A DNA stretch of 64,000 nucleotides from assembly GCA_022393335.1 (NCBI GenBank), contig JAJEKB010000326.1, forward strand, positions 34,369-98,368. The letters run 5' to 3'. The notes beneath the pieces were generated by a model, which did no database searches, was not told the DNA's origin, and saw only the letters and a program-made list of their open reading frames with translations. Shown here piece by piece: positions 39,001 to 53,500 of the stretch. A program made the translations under genes and the position numbers. This DNA is from Macrotrachela quadricornifera. Taxonomy: Eukaryota > Rotifera > Eurotatoria > Philodinida > Philodinidae. Within the stretch, counting starts at the first letter, position 1, and every line of letters begins with the position of its first letter.

Positions 39001-42000
39001 ATCATTGGTAAGTTAAACATTATTATTGTATATTGATTATGAAACAAATCTTCTTCTTTTTTTTCTATTATAGAATTACCATGGCCACCAACATTTGTTC
39101 GAGCATCATTAATAAATGATTCAATAAATAAATCAATTGTTGTTAATTTAACATGGATTCCAAATTTTGATGGAAATATACCAATTGAACGATATACAAT
39201 TCAAATGAAAGATAGTACATTATCAGATATAAATAGTTTATCTTCAGTATATGATGATATTGGTTGGCAAACTAAAGAAGATATTATTATAGAAAAAAAT
39301 TCAACAAAAACTTGGAGTTTATTACGTAATCTTCGACCATTTACAACTTATCGTTTTCGTTTATCCGCTTGGAATCAATTAGGAGAAGGTAAATAAACTA
39401 AATTTCAAAATAAAAACAACCATTTCTTTTTTTATTTAAAACTTTTTAGGACAAATAAGTACTTCTAGTAATAATGTTACTTTACCGGAAGAAAGTAAGA
39501 TTATTTATTAATATAATTTGATTATTTAAATATACATATATTAATTTAGTTCCAAGTGGTACTGTAAAATCTTTAACAGTTATTCCTCGTGATTCAACAT
39601 CGGTATTGATTGAATATACAAAACCAATTGAATCAAGTATTAATGGACAATTAATTGGTTATGATATTAATTATGCATTAAATTATCCAAATTTAAATTG
39701 GAAAACAATTCGTGTAAATTCATCAATACAATCATATATTTTAAAAGGTTTTTATCAAATAGACAAAAAAAAACGAAAATAATGATAATTTTTATTTTTT
39801 ATAAATTCTAGATTTAATGACATGGGAATCATATTTAATATCAGTATCTGTTGTTAATAATGTTGGTATTGGTCCAGCAAGTGAAATAATTAAAGTTCGT
39901 ACACTTGAAGGAATACCAAGTCGTGCACCAACAATTATTCAATATGAATCAATAAATTCAACAGCAATTATGATTAAATGGCAAGGACCATCATCATCAC
40001 ATATTAATGGAATACTTAATTCATTTAAAGTTTGAAAAAGATAAATAAAATATAAAAATAAAAAAAGATTTTTTTTTAAAATTTTAGATTGAATTAATTG
40101 ATTTCAATCGAAATATAACATTATATCAAGAACAACAAGCTAAACCTATTGAAATGTATCAATTTATAATTGGATCTTTAAAAAAATATACAAATTATTC
40201 TGTAAGAATTAATTGTGCAACTAAAATTGGTAGTGGACCATGGTCATCACCAATAGTTTATATTCAAACACTTGAAGATGGTAGGTTTTTTTTCCTTTTA
40301 TAAAAAATTAGAAATAGATTTCATTCGATTTAATACATTTGCACCTTTGGTTAACATTTTGATTAATGATTGTATTCATACATAATCAAAATAAATTTTC
40401 CTTATCAAAACGAACGATAGTTGCTTTACTCTGCTAGGATCTTCACGATCACAGATTGCAAAATAAAAAAAAAAAAACGATATCAGTTTATTCTTAATTG
40501 TATCCTTTTTTTCTTAATTTAAGTTCCTGATCAAGTAGAGAATTTAACATTTTCTAATGTATATGATACATCATTGGATATAAGTTGGCAAAAACCCCTT
40601 GAAATTAATGGTCATTTAATTGGTTATGAACTTGAATGGTATAAAATGAATAATACAAAATCAAATTTAACTGATCGTTCAATAATTGAAATAAAACCTG
40701 AATTAACAACATATAAAATAAATAATTTATCAGCAACAACATGGTATACAATAAGTGTTCGTGCAAAAACACGAAAAGGTTTTGGTTTAAAACGTTCAGC
40801 ATCAATTGAATCAGGTTATCCACCTGAAATGCCATCACCACCAACAAATCTTGAAGTTATTTCTGTTGATAAACGTTCAGTAATAATTAAATTTTCACCA
40901 GGTTATACAGGTAAAACTAATATATTACGATATATTATTCAAATTCAAATACGAAGTAATAATTCTCAATGGGAAAATATTGAAGTAACTATTTTATTTT
41001 TTATTCTATAAAAATAAATTTCTATATTTTTTAGTCTTTCAATATTGAACAATCAACATTAATTCTACGTGATTTACATCCTTATCAATTATATCGAGTA
41101 CGAATGTCAGCTGTTAATATTAAAGGTATTAGTAATACAAGTATTCCAACGGAATTCTTTCGAACAAAAGCAGATGTACCATCAAATGTACCACAAATAT
41201 TATTAGCACAAGCTATAAATTCAACTTCTATTCGACTTCAATGGATGGTAAATAGAATTTTTCTTTTTTTTTCTATTATATTTAATAAATAAAATAAAAA
41301 TAATTTAAAGCCAATTTCAACAAATGAATGGAATTCTATAACTTCAAATGGAAACGATATTGGTTATATAATTTCAATCAATAATTCAATAGGAAATGAT
41401 ATTAAAATTGAAGATCCATTAGCACAAGAATATATATTTAATAATTTATCACCACCAAATACACCATTTCTTATTCGATTACATACTTTTAATAGTATTG
41501 GTATAAGTAAAAATTCAATAGAAACTATTGAAAAAACATTTGAAAGTGGTGAGTTAAAATAAAAATTTTTTTCTTCAAAGAAAAATGAAAAAATAAATAA
41601 ATTTTAGTTCCGCTTTATCCTCCATCAAATATTAAAATTGATTCAATAAATGGAACATCTGCTAAAATTCATTGGAATTCATTAAAACCTATTGATCAAG
41701 GTGGTTTTATTACTAATTATAAAGTATAATTAATTAGTTTTCTTTTAAAATATTTTTATAAAATTATTTTTTCTATAGATTAAATATTTTCCACTTTCAT
41801 CATCTCAATTAATTCATATTATTGATTATTCTGATAATCGTTCAACAATCAATTATATTTTAAATAATCTTGATAGTTATACAAATTATTCATGTTCAAT
41901 AAGTGCATGTACATCAAGTGGATGTAGTGCATTTAGTTCATCAATTGTATTTATTACAGATGAAAGTAGTATGTATTAAAGGTTTTTTTGTCAAAATCAC

Positions 42001-45000
42001 ATACTTTTCGAAGAAAAATAGTTAGTGTATATTTAAAACTCTAGCAACCGAGATTGAAGATCATCAGATATGAATTCTTTTGGGGTAATCGAGACTAGAA
42101 TCCTATCCCGTCGGAATAGTAAAAGATAGTCAGCAGATTCAATAACAAGGCTTATAATATTTTCTTCGAAATTTATATGACTGAAATATGATGCTAAATA
42201 GCATATCATGTACTGACTTACCATAGCCATCATATGACCAGCACACGACACATGAACTGATCAAGTTTTATTTTGTCAAGAATAATGCATATCACTGCTT
42301 CCGTGATTATCAAGACACATAATACTGAGTTGAACTAAAAAGATAAAAAATGATGAGTATAATGATACTAAAAAAAAGATGTTAGTTCGACATTTGAGTC
42401 TCGAAAAAGGCTCTAGTAACAAGCTTTCAAATAATTATTTTTTTTAGTTCCTTCAAAACCAACAGAAGTTTTCTTTCCTGATGTTGATCATTGGTCTGCA
42501 AGAATGACATGGCAACAGCCAACAAAATTGAATGGAATTCTAATTGGTTATAAACTTGTATATTGGCGTTCAGATGATGAACAAACACGTATTGAAATTG
42601 ATAATCTAACAAATACAACATATACTTATCTAGCTGAAAGTATGTTTATATGATAGGAAAAATTCTAAAAATTAATTTTTTAAAAGTTTATTATCAATTG
42701 TTTTACCTTATGAAATCTTCTTCTCTTTTGATTTATTCAATAATCTATTCAGACAAATAAAAAATTTTCTCATTTAGATTTAGAAAAAACAACACCATAT
42801 ACTTTTATTCTCTGTGCTAAAACTCGAATAGGTTGTGGTGAAACAAGTATTAATCGTTTATTAACAATAGAAAAACGAGGTAAAAAAAAACTAAAATTTC
42901 TTATTTATATTAAAATTTTTCTTTCATTTAGATCGACCAGCTGCTCCATATCCACCAACAATAATTGAATCTTCAATTAATTCAACAAGTTTAATATTAA
43001 CTTGGCGTAAAGATTCAGATTTTAATTATGCACCTATTCGATATACAATTATTGAATATGAAGGAGATACATCATCATCATGGAAAACATATGATTCAAT
43101 TAATAAACCTGATGGACAAATAACAACATTACTCATACAAAAGTAATATTTTATTTTAATTAGATTTCTAAAATAACCGTCTTTTCTTTTTAGTTTAAAA
43201 TCTAATACAAAATATCGTTTTCGATTAGCATCACAAAATGATATGGGCATAAGTGATTATAGCCGTTCAACAAATTATATACGAACAAAAGAAAGTGGTA
43301 AAAAAGAAACCTAAATGAATATATTTAATAAATAAAACATATTTTTTATTTAGTACCATTAATTCAACCTAAAATTGATTATTTATCAACAGATCAACCA
43401 TGTCAAATTGATATATATCTTAAAGTAAAATATTTAATTTAATTCTTCTATAAATATATATTTTTTTCTTTTTTTAATTAAAGGATTTTGATTCAAATGA
43501 AAATAATACTCGTTTAAAAGTTTTAATTAAATCAATTTCATCTGAACAATCATTTGAAAAAAGTTATCATTTTATAGATGATAATCATTCTGTACATATA
43601 AATAATCTATGTACATATCCATATATGAATGATACTTATGTTTTATATCTTTGTTGGAGTAATTCAATTGGTGATGGACCACTTTCATTTGCACATTATT
43701 TTCATATAAAATCACCTGCGCCAATTAATATTTCAATTATATCATTAAATATTACGGTTTTAAGTTCAAGAGAAATATTAGTTCAATGGGATATTAATCG
43801 ATTATTAACATCAATTGGTTATCAAATTCGATGGATAGAAGGAAATAATACAACTAAAGAAAAGAGTGTCATTGCATCGTATAATGAATCAAATGTACTA
43901 TTGGATAATTTAATTCCTTTTACAACTTATAAAATTATGATTAATGTATTTAATATTCATGGTGATGGACCCATACGTCATGCGGATATAGTACGAACAG
44001 ATGAAGACGGTATGTTATTTTTGAGATTTTTTTAATTTCTATTCGATTATTTGATGTAAAATGTGACATACCTTTATTATTGATTTCGTGTTATATTTAG
44101 ATGCGCTGCTTCTTAAGCTTAACTAGCTCTTCATTATTTGCTTTAAGTTTGTTAGATTGCTTTGCTCTTTAAAATCATTGCTATAGAGATCCGTGTAAAA
44201 AGAAAAGATTTAATAGCTAATATAGAAGAAGAGACAACTATATTATTAATCGAGAGATCTTGTCGTTAGTCAATTCATCAAAAGAGCGTTTCATCAGCAG
44301 TAGCACAATAATAATAACCTATGTAAATGGTGTAAATATAGACCAAACCGGTTTATATATTCACCGTAAACGATGAACTACAATTATTCATATTTATCGT
44401 TAAAGTATTCATATATTGGTCTTATTCTCATTATATGATCATGTTTTGCAACTATTTTTCATTGTAAAACTCTATTCGATATTGCACTGCATCGTATAAA
44501 ATCATTTGTAGATTGTATGCTTGAATTCTAGCTTTGAATATGAAGATAAACAGAGTATTTGAAATATATATGAGTAGAAGAAAGCTCAAAGACAAAATAA
44601 CTTTTACAATCTATGGTACTTATCCTTTCATCTATTGTTTGCTTCTATTAGATGAAATATAACAGAATTGTACGTTATTCGTCATCAGACAATACCTAAT
44701 TATAGGCTTTAGATATTTTTATTATATGAAATAATAAAAGAGTAAGTACAGGTCGCATACTAAACTTCAGAATATATATGGACAACCAAAAGAAATTTTT
44801 TAATCATTAACTTCTTTTTTCTTGTAAAAGACATAATTGTAAGTTTCAATTTTGACTTTTCTGTTATAAAAGTTACTTCAGCAAATGTTTGAATAAAATT
44901 CATTATCCTTTCGATTTGATACAGAATGAAGATAATTCGAATTGATTTTGAATTTGAATTTTCTTATATGTCTATTATTTGAAAGAATTAATCAAATTTT

Positions 45001-46719
45001 TATTCCATGAATACTCTAACCTATATTGTTACAAAATGGAAAAAGCCATTTTAATAATTAATTAGTACTATAGCGAGACGAGATTATTGCAGCAAAACAA
45101 ATAGAATTTTTTGAAATACTGAAAAAAATTGTCTACAGAATTTATGTATTTATACCAAAAAAGGATTACATTATGATGTACTGAAAGTGGCAGATCTAGG
45201 ATTTGCAATGTTATTCGTATCATTAGAATAGATACTAAGTAAATCAAAACTGAAGCACATACATGTTCTTTTTGTTCCATGAGGTTATGATGAGTACCAA
45301 GTAATTAACTACTTTATAGTCACATAATGTTTCTAGTCTGACGGCTACCATTGATAAGGCCCGATTATTTGCTATAAGCTATAGAACAAGTGACTTTCAT
45401 ATAAACTAGTCATTAAAATTCTTAAGAGCAAACCTAATTGCATACCATTATTTATTTATCTAGCACCTGGACCTATTGAACAGTTAACATTTTCTTATGT
45501 AACATTTACATCATTACAACTTGATTGGCAATCGCCAAAATCTCTAAATGGTATTCTTCGTTCATATGAATTAACATATGATAATCGTTTATCATTTTCT
45601 TCACCAATAAATACTTCAACAACTCGTGTAAAAACAATAAAACAACTTTTATCACCACATAATACATCATTACGTATTGATGAATTAGATTCATATCAAT
45701 TATATGAATTTTCACTTTGTGCTTGCACAATTCGATGTGGTTTATGTATGTTAAAATCAATTCAAACTGGTCCACAAAAAAATTCTCCATCACCACCATA
45801 TGATTTATCTATAAATAAACATAATGAATTAATATGGAAATCATCTATTAAATCTGAATATTATCTTATTGAATATTCAAATGATTATGGTAAAAATTGG
45901 AAATATCTTGATCGAATAACAAAAACTTCTTATTATTTAAATTCAAATTTATTTCAATTAAATAATTCAATAGAATTTTTTTTTCGTATTTATTCTATTA
46001 ATTCTATTGGTATAAGTGAATCAAGTGAAATATATAAATATAATTTAACATCATCATCATCATCATTATTATCATCAACATTTATATTTCCATTTAAATA
46101 TTTTTCAAATATTCAAACATTTATACGAACAAATCATTTATTTTTTTATATTATTCTTACTTTAATTATATTACTTATAATTATGTTTATATGTATAATA
46201 ATAACATGTTGTTGTTGTTATCATCGTCGAAAAAAATTAAATAAAACAAAATTTTTACAATCAACAAATACATTATCATCAAATTTAAATAATGCAGAAT
46301 CTAAACAAAGTTTATATACAACATCAACATTATTAACACCAATAACAAAAGAATTAACAATACAACGTAATCGTGATAGTTTAGTATTAAGTGATTTATT
46401 ATATAATAATTTTTCAAGTCGTTCACCACCACGTCCAATACCAACACCTATTGTTTATGATGATTTAACAAGTACAAAAAGTTTATTAAATAATCATATA
46501 ACTGAAGATAATCAATCAACAACTGATTATTCATGGTATCATTCATTACCACAACAATTGTATACATATATGACAAATAATCATTTAACAAATCGAATAA
46601 ATGAAGAAAATGAAAATGATGAAACAGATTTAGCAGTTGCATTTAATGGAGCTATTTTAATGAATAATGTACCACGATCACGAGCAGCTGTTAATGGATG
46701 TACATCATTTGCACTTTAA
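36068..46719 (+). CDS. SDK: Sidekick-type cell adhesion receptor (6 Ig, 13 FNIII, one TM)
   Basis: Homophilic adhesion molecule of synapses and epithelial junctions. Twenty-six exons from 36068-36119 (signal peptide MIFKFLCIVNILILSIS) to the large last exon 45464-46719; phases close at 2,142 residues (vertebrate SDK about 2,200). Six Ig domains occupy 36205-39007; the second lacks the usual cysteine pair. Thirteen fibronectin-III domains follow, starting near 39074, 39550, 39900, 40524, 40830, 41170, 41608, 42448, 42932, 43354, 43700, 45464 and 45785. This is exactly the sidekick architecture. A single TM helix (about 46132-46215) is followed by CCCC and a basic stop-transfer YHRRKK, then a roughly 165-residue Ser/Thr/Asn-rich tail ending NGCTSFAL. 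Vertebrate SDKs end in a PDZ ligand of the SSFV type; this tail is similar but not identical. Confidence 0.92.
44010..45463. other. Long sidekick intron
   Basis: At 1,454 bp it is the longest intron in the gene, splitting FNIII-11 from FNIII-12. It is AT-rich. A small imperfect palindrome near 44330-44367 (GGTGTAAATATA against TATATATTCACC) is the only structure seen. Confidence 0.5.
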
Positions 46720-47726
46720 TATAGATATGCAATTATATATATTTTCTTACTTTTTTTTGTTATATATTTAATATCAGTATTTGTCTGATCTGTTTTCTTT
46801 TTTTTTTTTGTATAAATCAATAGAAATGAATGAAAATGAAATATATAGGATTTGATATGATGTAACAAATCAGAATTTATTTCAAAATAACGAAACCATA
46901 TATCAGTCAAATAATAAAACTTGTTGAAGCCGAAAATACATTTGAAAATCTTCAATAGAAGCAAACTGGTTTCGACAAAATCATTGTTAAATTATACTGA
47001 AATTGACAGACGCATAATTCAATGTATCTTTATCAAAATAATTTTTCATTGAGCAAAGTTATTCTTGTGCGTTCATCATGGAAGAATAATATGACAATAA
47101 TCCTAAAAAGTTTCATATTTAGAATAGACGATAGTTGTTAAATATTAAATTATCTTTCTAATTGTAGTTCACTAAAAAGATAATTAGTAATAAAACTATT
47201 TTATAAAACTTTACATTATGGGATAAAATTAGCATTTTGATTTTGTTGTCTAAATGAATACTCACGTAAAATAATGAAGTTCGATTAATAAATTATATAA
47301 TACATTTTTAAAGAATGTCACTTTAATTTCTACAAAAAGCGTCTTAGAAGTAATTGATAAAACAATTAAAGATGATGAAATATTTAGAGAACATCATATT
47401 TTTGATAGTAGCTTCAAATATTATCAATAAATGGTTTATTGAATGATATTCGTTCTCAATCAACGCAAAATTATTTGTTATACAATGAAGGATATCTTTA
47501 GAATTATTGATATTATTATATCAATATATACATTCTATTTTTGAGGAGGGAGAGATAAACTGCACAACCATGTGACATATTTTTCAATGAATACGTTCTC
47601 TTTCTATGACGTATTATGATTTTCTGCATCATCATGCATATGTAGAAATTATTATGGTTTTAAGTACAAATAAAAAGCCTAAATATTCGATGATAATTTA
47701 TTCTTTTCAATCGATTTATCTCTAAT
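46720..47726. other. Spacer between sidekick and the MDR oxidoreductase
   Basis: AT-rich, with poly-T near 46795-46810 and AATAAA at 46913-46918 as a possible sidekick polyadenylation signal. No gene or strong repeat seen. Confidence 0.4.
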
Positions 47727-48842
47727 ATGACAAGTGATCAAAACAATATTCCAACTGTTCAATCAGCTTTACGATGGGTTAGAGTCAATGATACAGATCC
47801 ATTTGAATGGACAACATCAGCTCCTGTTATACAACCATCAGAATTAGGTGATAATCAAGTTTTAATTCAAAATTATGCTGTATCTCTCAATCCAGTTGAT
47901 TTTAAAATGGCAACTTTGAATTTTTCTAAAACAATATTACCAGCTGTTACTGGTTATGATGTTAGTGGTCGAATTGTAGCTATTGGTAAAAGTGTCAAAG
48001 ATTTCAATGTTGGTGATGATGTTTTTGGATTTCTTAATATGAATTCTAGTGGTGGTGGTGGTGCACTTCAACAATATTCTGTTGCTGAAGTTGATGGAAT
48101 TATTAAGAAACCTACTAATGTTAGTCATACAGATGCAGCAACACTTGGTATAGCATTCTTATCAGCTATGGTAAGTTAATATTTATTTTAAATCTTTAGA
48201 AAAAAATTTTATTCTATTATGTAAAAGGATGGATTACGTCAAGTTAATATTGATTCATCTACATCGATTTTTGTTCCTGGTGGTTCTGGTGGTGTTGGTC
48301 ATTTTATAATTCAAGTTGCGAAAATTCGTGGTGCTAAACAAATAATAACATCAGCATCAAAAAATGATGGAATACAAATTCTTAAAGAACAATATCAAAT
48401 TAAAGATGTTATTAATCATGCTAAAGAAGATGTTATTCAACGAGTATTTGAACTTACTGAAAATCAAGGTGTTGATATTGCTTATGATTCTACATATCTT
48501 CAATCTAGTTATGCTAAATCAATTGAAACAGTTAAATCAGGTGGTTCATGGATTGTACTTAGTCGTTTTGTACAAGAAGAAAGTGAAGAAGCAAAACATG
48601 TTGCTAAACGAAAAGCAAAATTAATTCATGCTGATCTTTTACGTTATTGGATTGGATCTGAACGTTCACAAGTAAAAATATTTGTACAAGAATCACTTAA
48701 ACAAGGTATTAAATGGCTTGAAGAAGGAAAATTAAAACCATATATTAATCAAATAATTAAACTTGAAGATGCGGAAAATGCACTTCAACACATTCGACAT
48801 GGTCAATCTGGATTTGGCAAAATTGTTGTAAAAATTCTTTAA
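47727..48842 (+). CDS. Medium-chain dehydrogenase/reductase, quinone-oxidoreductase-like
   Basis: NAD(P)H-dependent oxidoreductase of the MDR superfamily, 352 residues in two exons (47727-48170, 48228-48842). The N-terminal GroES-like domain has QNYAVSLNPVDFKM, GYDVSGRIVAIG and FNVGDDVFGF. The Rossmann fold follows with the nucleotide motif VPGGSGGVGHFIIQVAK and later GVDIAYDST; the end GQSGFGKIVVKIL is typical of the superfamily. The Cys/His ligands of zinc-dependent alcohol dehydrogenases are not visible, so it belongs with the zinc-free quinone or enone reductases. The substrate cannot be predicted. AATAAA near 48859 may be the poly(A) signal. Confidence 0.85.
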
Positions 48843-50500
48843 TTAAATTTTAAGTATTTAATAAAATATTTAAAAAGGTTAAGTAAATCAATAGATTCAT
48901 GATGAATAAGAAAGAATTTTAGAAAAATAAAAATCAATATCGAATTATTGTATCGAAAAAACAGACATATTTTTTGCTGATCTTAATCTTCTATTAATTC
49001 CCAATTTTTCTATTGAACATTTAATACAGGGTGGTGCAAAAGTCAGTATACCGAAAAAAATTGAATATCTCGATTACGGCTCGAACCGTAATAAAGATAT
49101 TCAATTTTTTTGGTATAGTGACTTTTGCGCCACCCTGTATAATCGACTGTTACTAAATTTTATTTATAGATTTTAAAATTTATTGACAAATTGAATCATT
49201 GATTGATTTTACTGATCACAAATCATAATATTATTTATAAAGAAATAATAATGATTTTTTTTTTTGTTTTTTTGTTATTTATTTATATTATATAGCTATT
49301 AAATCAAAAGAAAAAGAGATGAGAATCTTGATCAGCATGTTAATGATATAAAAATGAAGACTAGTCATTTTCAATGATTAATCTATTTAGCATTCTAAAG
49401 AACAACTTCTTTTTCAGCTATCTTTATTAATCACTTCACTAAAGATACTTCAAATAATAATGTAAGTAATAAATTATTGAATAGATTTTATTTTATGATA
49501 AATGATAGTTAAAATATAAATTTTTTGTTTAATGTTATTTCATTAATATCTTTTATGACAAATAAAATATGATTTGTAATTCCAAAAATCCAATAAGAAA
49601 AATATATTCTATATCGTTATTTAGCTTTACATTAGCATTAGAAGATTATTTCTTCTTCAAATTATATTTTGAGTGCGAAAATAGTCGTTTTATCTTCAGT
49701 TTTTTTTTATATTCTATTATTAAATTATCATTCTTTCTGTCATTTATGTTGACATACACATATCATCACTATCGTTATAAAAATAGAAAACAGTTGAAAA
49801 AAATAACTGGCATATTCGGCATAGTTTTATTTCTTGATTATTCAGTGATGATTATTACAACTGATTATATAATTATTGCACTCATATGACGAATTGTTTT
49901 TCTTTTGCAATATTATTTCATGTGATAGCGACATATACCACATGCCTTTAAATGTTTTATAATATTATATATTTCGTCTGTATTGTAATATAGATAAATT
50001 TGAATTTATTTTGAAATAAAATTCTTTTGATTTTCTATAATAATTTTATACAATCTTATATAGCATTGAGATTTTATTAATATTAGAACATCATTGTTCA
50101 AAATGAAATAGTCCTGGTGATGAAAAACTAATATATCAGTAATGAAGTAAAAATCCAATTTTGTGTTTGTACGATGAACTTATTTGATATAAAATAACTT
50201 TCTACTTTTATAGAAGATTTATTCCATTGTCATAATAGATAATTATAATATTTCATACATTCTTATTTTAAATAGTTTCAAAAGTTATTCTAAGAAATTC
50301 AAGTCTTTATGATTCATTCGTATTGAGATATACGCAAAAAAACATAATAATGTTAAAAACATTCTGAGACATAAGGTGTTTATGTCAACATATAATGCTA
50401 TTTGACATGATATACATATCTGTATATTCTTTTATAACATACACATAAAAAATATAAACAAATAAGAAATAAAACATAAGATTACTATTCATAGACTGAG
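48843..50500. other. Intergenic region with a Tc1/mariner-like MITE
   Basis: AT-rich spacer. The hairpin at 49027-49137 is listed separately. A 321-base open frame at 49569-49889 encodes a Phe/Ile/Tyr-rich chain typical of chance frames in AT-rich DNA. No gene supported. Confidence 0.5.
49027..49137. mobile_element. Tc1/mariner-like MITE, a near-perfect 111-bp hairpin
   Basis: Starts CAGGGTGGTGCAAAAGTC and ends with the near-exact reverse complement ending CCACCCTG. The two arms of about 53 bp differ at only a few positions and meet at a 6-bp centre (CTCGAA). It is flanked on both sides by TA (49025-49026, 49138-49139), the target duplication of the Tc1/mariner/IS630 superfamily. The high match between arms suggests a young insertion or selection for the hairpin. 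Confidence 0.85.
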
Positions 50501-53500
50501 ATGTTACCAATAGGTCAAATAGATAATTCACATGTGAGTTTAAAATAATGGACTATGCACGTATTTTTTTTTTATATAGTATATGCATTTGCATGGATGA
50601 TTGGATTATATAATACATTGTTACACATTATATATATGTATAGAAAAATGTTATTTTTTTTTTTATTGTAACTTTTCTAGAAACAATCATTCAAAGAAAA
50701 TCGAAAAGGTGTGTTAATATATCGAAAGAAAGTATCGCCAAATATTGATGAAAGTGATGGTACTTGTACTTCATGTATGTGCATTTTATTTTAAAAATTT
50801 CGTAATAAATATATATAGAATAAGATTTATTTTTATATAAACTATTTCATTCCTAATATTTATCTATCATTATAATATGTTTTTTAAAATAATTCATTAG
50901 CTCTCTTTATGAAATTATAAGATCATTTATCTAAATTATTCTTTGACCTATTAAATAACTTAGAAATTATAGAGAAAAAAAAGAAAAGAAGAAAGGGAAA
51001 AGAAAAAGAAAAAGAAAGAAACACAAAAATACGATCGATTGCGACAAAAAAATGTCACATATCTTCAATACTTGTAATAACCACATAGCAAATAAAGAGT
51101 ATGATAAATGATTTTGTCATATCCTTAATAATAATATTTATTATCTTTTATTACAAATGACTACTAACCTACGTTTACATGCATCTGCTGAAGATGTAAG
51201 CAAAGATTATTTAACACCATGTAAGTATAATCTTTATTTATAAATATTTAAACTTCTTTTATTAGTATTTTTGATTCTATAGTAAAAAAAACAAAAAAGA
51301 TTTCATTTAATATCACTCATCAGTTTTTCAACACATACATTCATTATCACCTAAGTAATAGTAAACAAAAAGCTAAACTATTAGAAATAATAAACTTATT
51401 CTATTCAGTAATTATAGTGATCAATTAAAATAACGTCTGTTTAATATAATTCTATCTATTTTTCTTTCATTTGAATTATTTATTAGTTAATGAATATATA
51501 TATATATATATTATATTTAGATCGTGCTCCATCTCCAATGTCATTAATAAGTACACAAGAAATTGCATATGAAGAAATTCAATATGATTTTTTAATTGAT
51601 CTTCTTCAAGAACTTCAAGATGGTGTTATAAGAAAACCAGATCATTTTAATAATCTTCATTTTCTTCTTCTTTTATTATATGATTCATATGGTTATCCAC
51701 GTGATCGTTATCCATTATGGCGTTGGTATTATCGTATTAAAAAAAAACTTCTTACATCTAAACATATAACAATTGATACAGATAATTCTCGTCAATATAT
51801 TCAAACAGCACTTGAATATCTTATTGAAAAAAATTTATCAATAAATATATTAATTGAAGAAGGTGTTCAATTAGAACAACAATATCTTCATTCACCAATA
51901 CATGGTTTATTTAAATCTTATACACCATTACATACATATATATATATGGAACAAATTGATAATCCAATAATAAATAATAATTTAAAAATTTTTCAATTAT
52001 TTCAAACATCATTTATAAATTTATATCAAAATGAATATTGTGATTTAATACATTTTTCAATTGCACATAAAAAAACTGATTTATTAGAAAAAATTTTTAA
52101 TAATAATACTAATTGGTTAGATTTATCAATGAATTTAACAACTAAACGTGGATGGTTACCATTACATTATGCATCTTATGTTGGTGATNNNNNNNNNNNN
52201 NNNNNNNNNNNNNNNNNNNNNNNNNNNNNNNNNNNNNNNNNNNNNNNNNNNNNNNNNNNNNNNNNNNNNNNNNNNNNNNNNNNNNNNNNNNNNNNNNNNN
52301 NNNNNNNNNNNNNNNNNNNNNNNNNNNNNNNNNNNNNNNNNNNNNNNNNNNNNNNNNNNNNNNNNNNNNNNNNNNNNNNNNNNNNNNNNNNNNNNNNNNN
52401 NNNNNNNNNNNNNNNNNNNNNNNNNNNNNNNNNNNNNNNNNNNNNNNNNNNNNNNNNNNNNNNNNNNNNNNNNNNNNNNNNNNNNNNNNNNNNNNNNNNN
52501 NNNNNNNNNNNNNNNNNNNNNNNNNNNNNNNNNNNNNNNNNNNNNNNNNNNNNNNNNNNNNNNNNNNNNNNNNNNNNNNNNNNNNNNNTTTTTTAACAGT
52601 TTTAGTTTTTCGAGATATATTTAATCAATATCCACGTTGGGATTTTCATTTATTACGTGAAAATATTGAAGAACATTTTGTTGAATTAGAAAATGCACTT
52701 GGATATCGACCAACAATACTTTATCCTGATGGTGATATAATATCATCACGTAAACGTAGTGATATAACATGGGAAGTTATTGTTAGATATCGTTTAAGTT
52801 CTGAAATAGGTCATACATTATATATGCAAGTTGATTATAATTTTTTTGAATCATGTGGTGATCCATTTGCTGATACATTAGTTAATATATATCAAACACC
52901 ATTTTATATATCATGTATGACAGATTCAACAATAATGATGGATACAATATTTGAGTCATTTTTTAAACGTCGTCATCTTCATTGTTGGGGTACAATTGCT
53001 CAAAAACATTTAGAACATTGTTTTGGTAAAAGAAAAAGAAATATTTAAATTAAATTAAATCATTTTTATTTTTAGATGGTGTTTTACAAATAAAAAATAA
53101 TTGTACAACATTTTTATCATTATGTACAACATTAAGTCATTATTATCAATTAGATGGTGATCCATTTATAGAAGAAAATTCTGCAACAATACAACAAATA
53201 TTTGTTCATGCATTTGCTTGTTGTGTACGTCGTAATGCTAAAATTGAACTTGATTATTTAATTAAAAATCATGCTTTAATTTATTATGATTCATGTCGAA
53301 CAAAACCAAGTGATATTCGACATAATATATTAACTTATTGTGTTGTAAGAAATTTAGCTGCTATATTTGATCAATTAATGACAAATATGAAAACAACTAT
53401 GTATAAAACATATCAAAATTCAACAAATCCTGATTGGCAACCACATATTGCATGGAGAGAAATTATTCATATTATTATTGATCCTGTTTCACAACAACAA

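Noticed and set aside
42033..42251. Minus-strand open frame in a sidekick intron
   Set aside because: Short, no domain, and lies wholly within an intron bounded by in-phase sidekick exons.
49569..49889. 321-base open frame, hydrophobic
   Set aside because: Phe/Ile/Tyr-rich chain typical of random AT-rich frames; no splice or family support.
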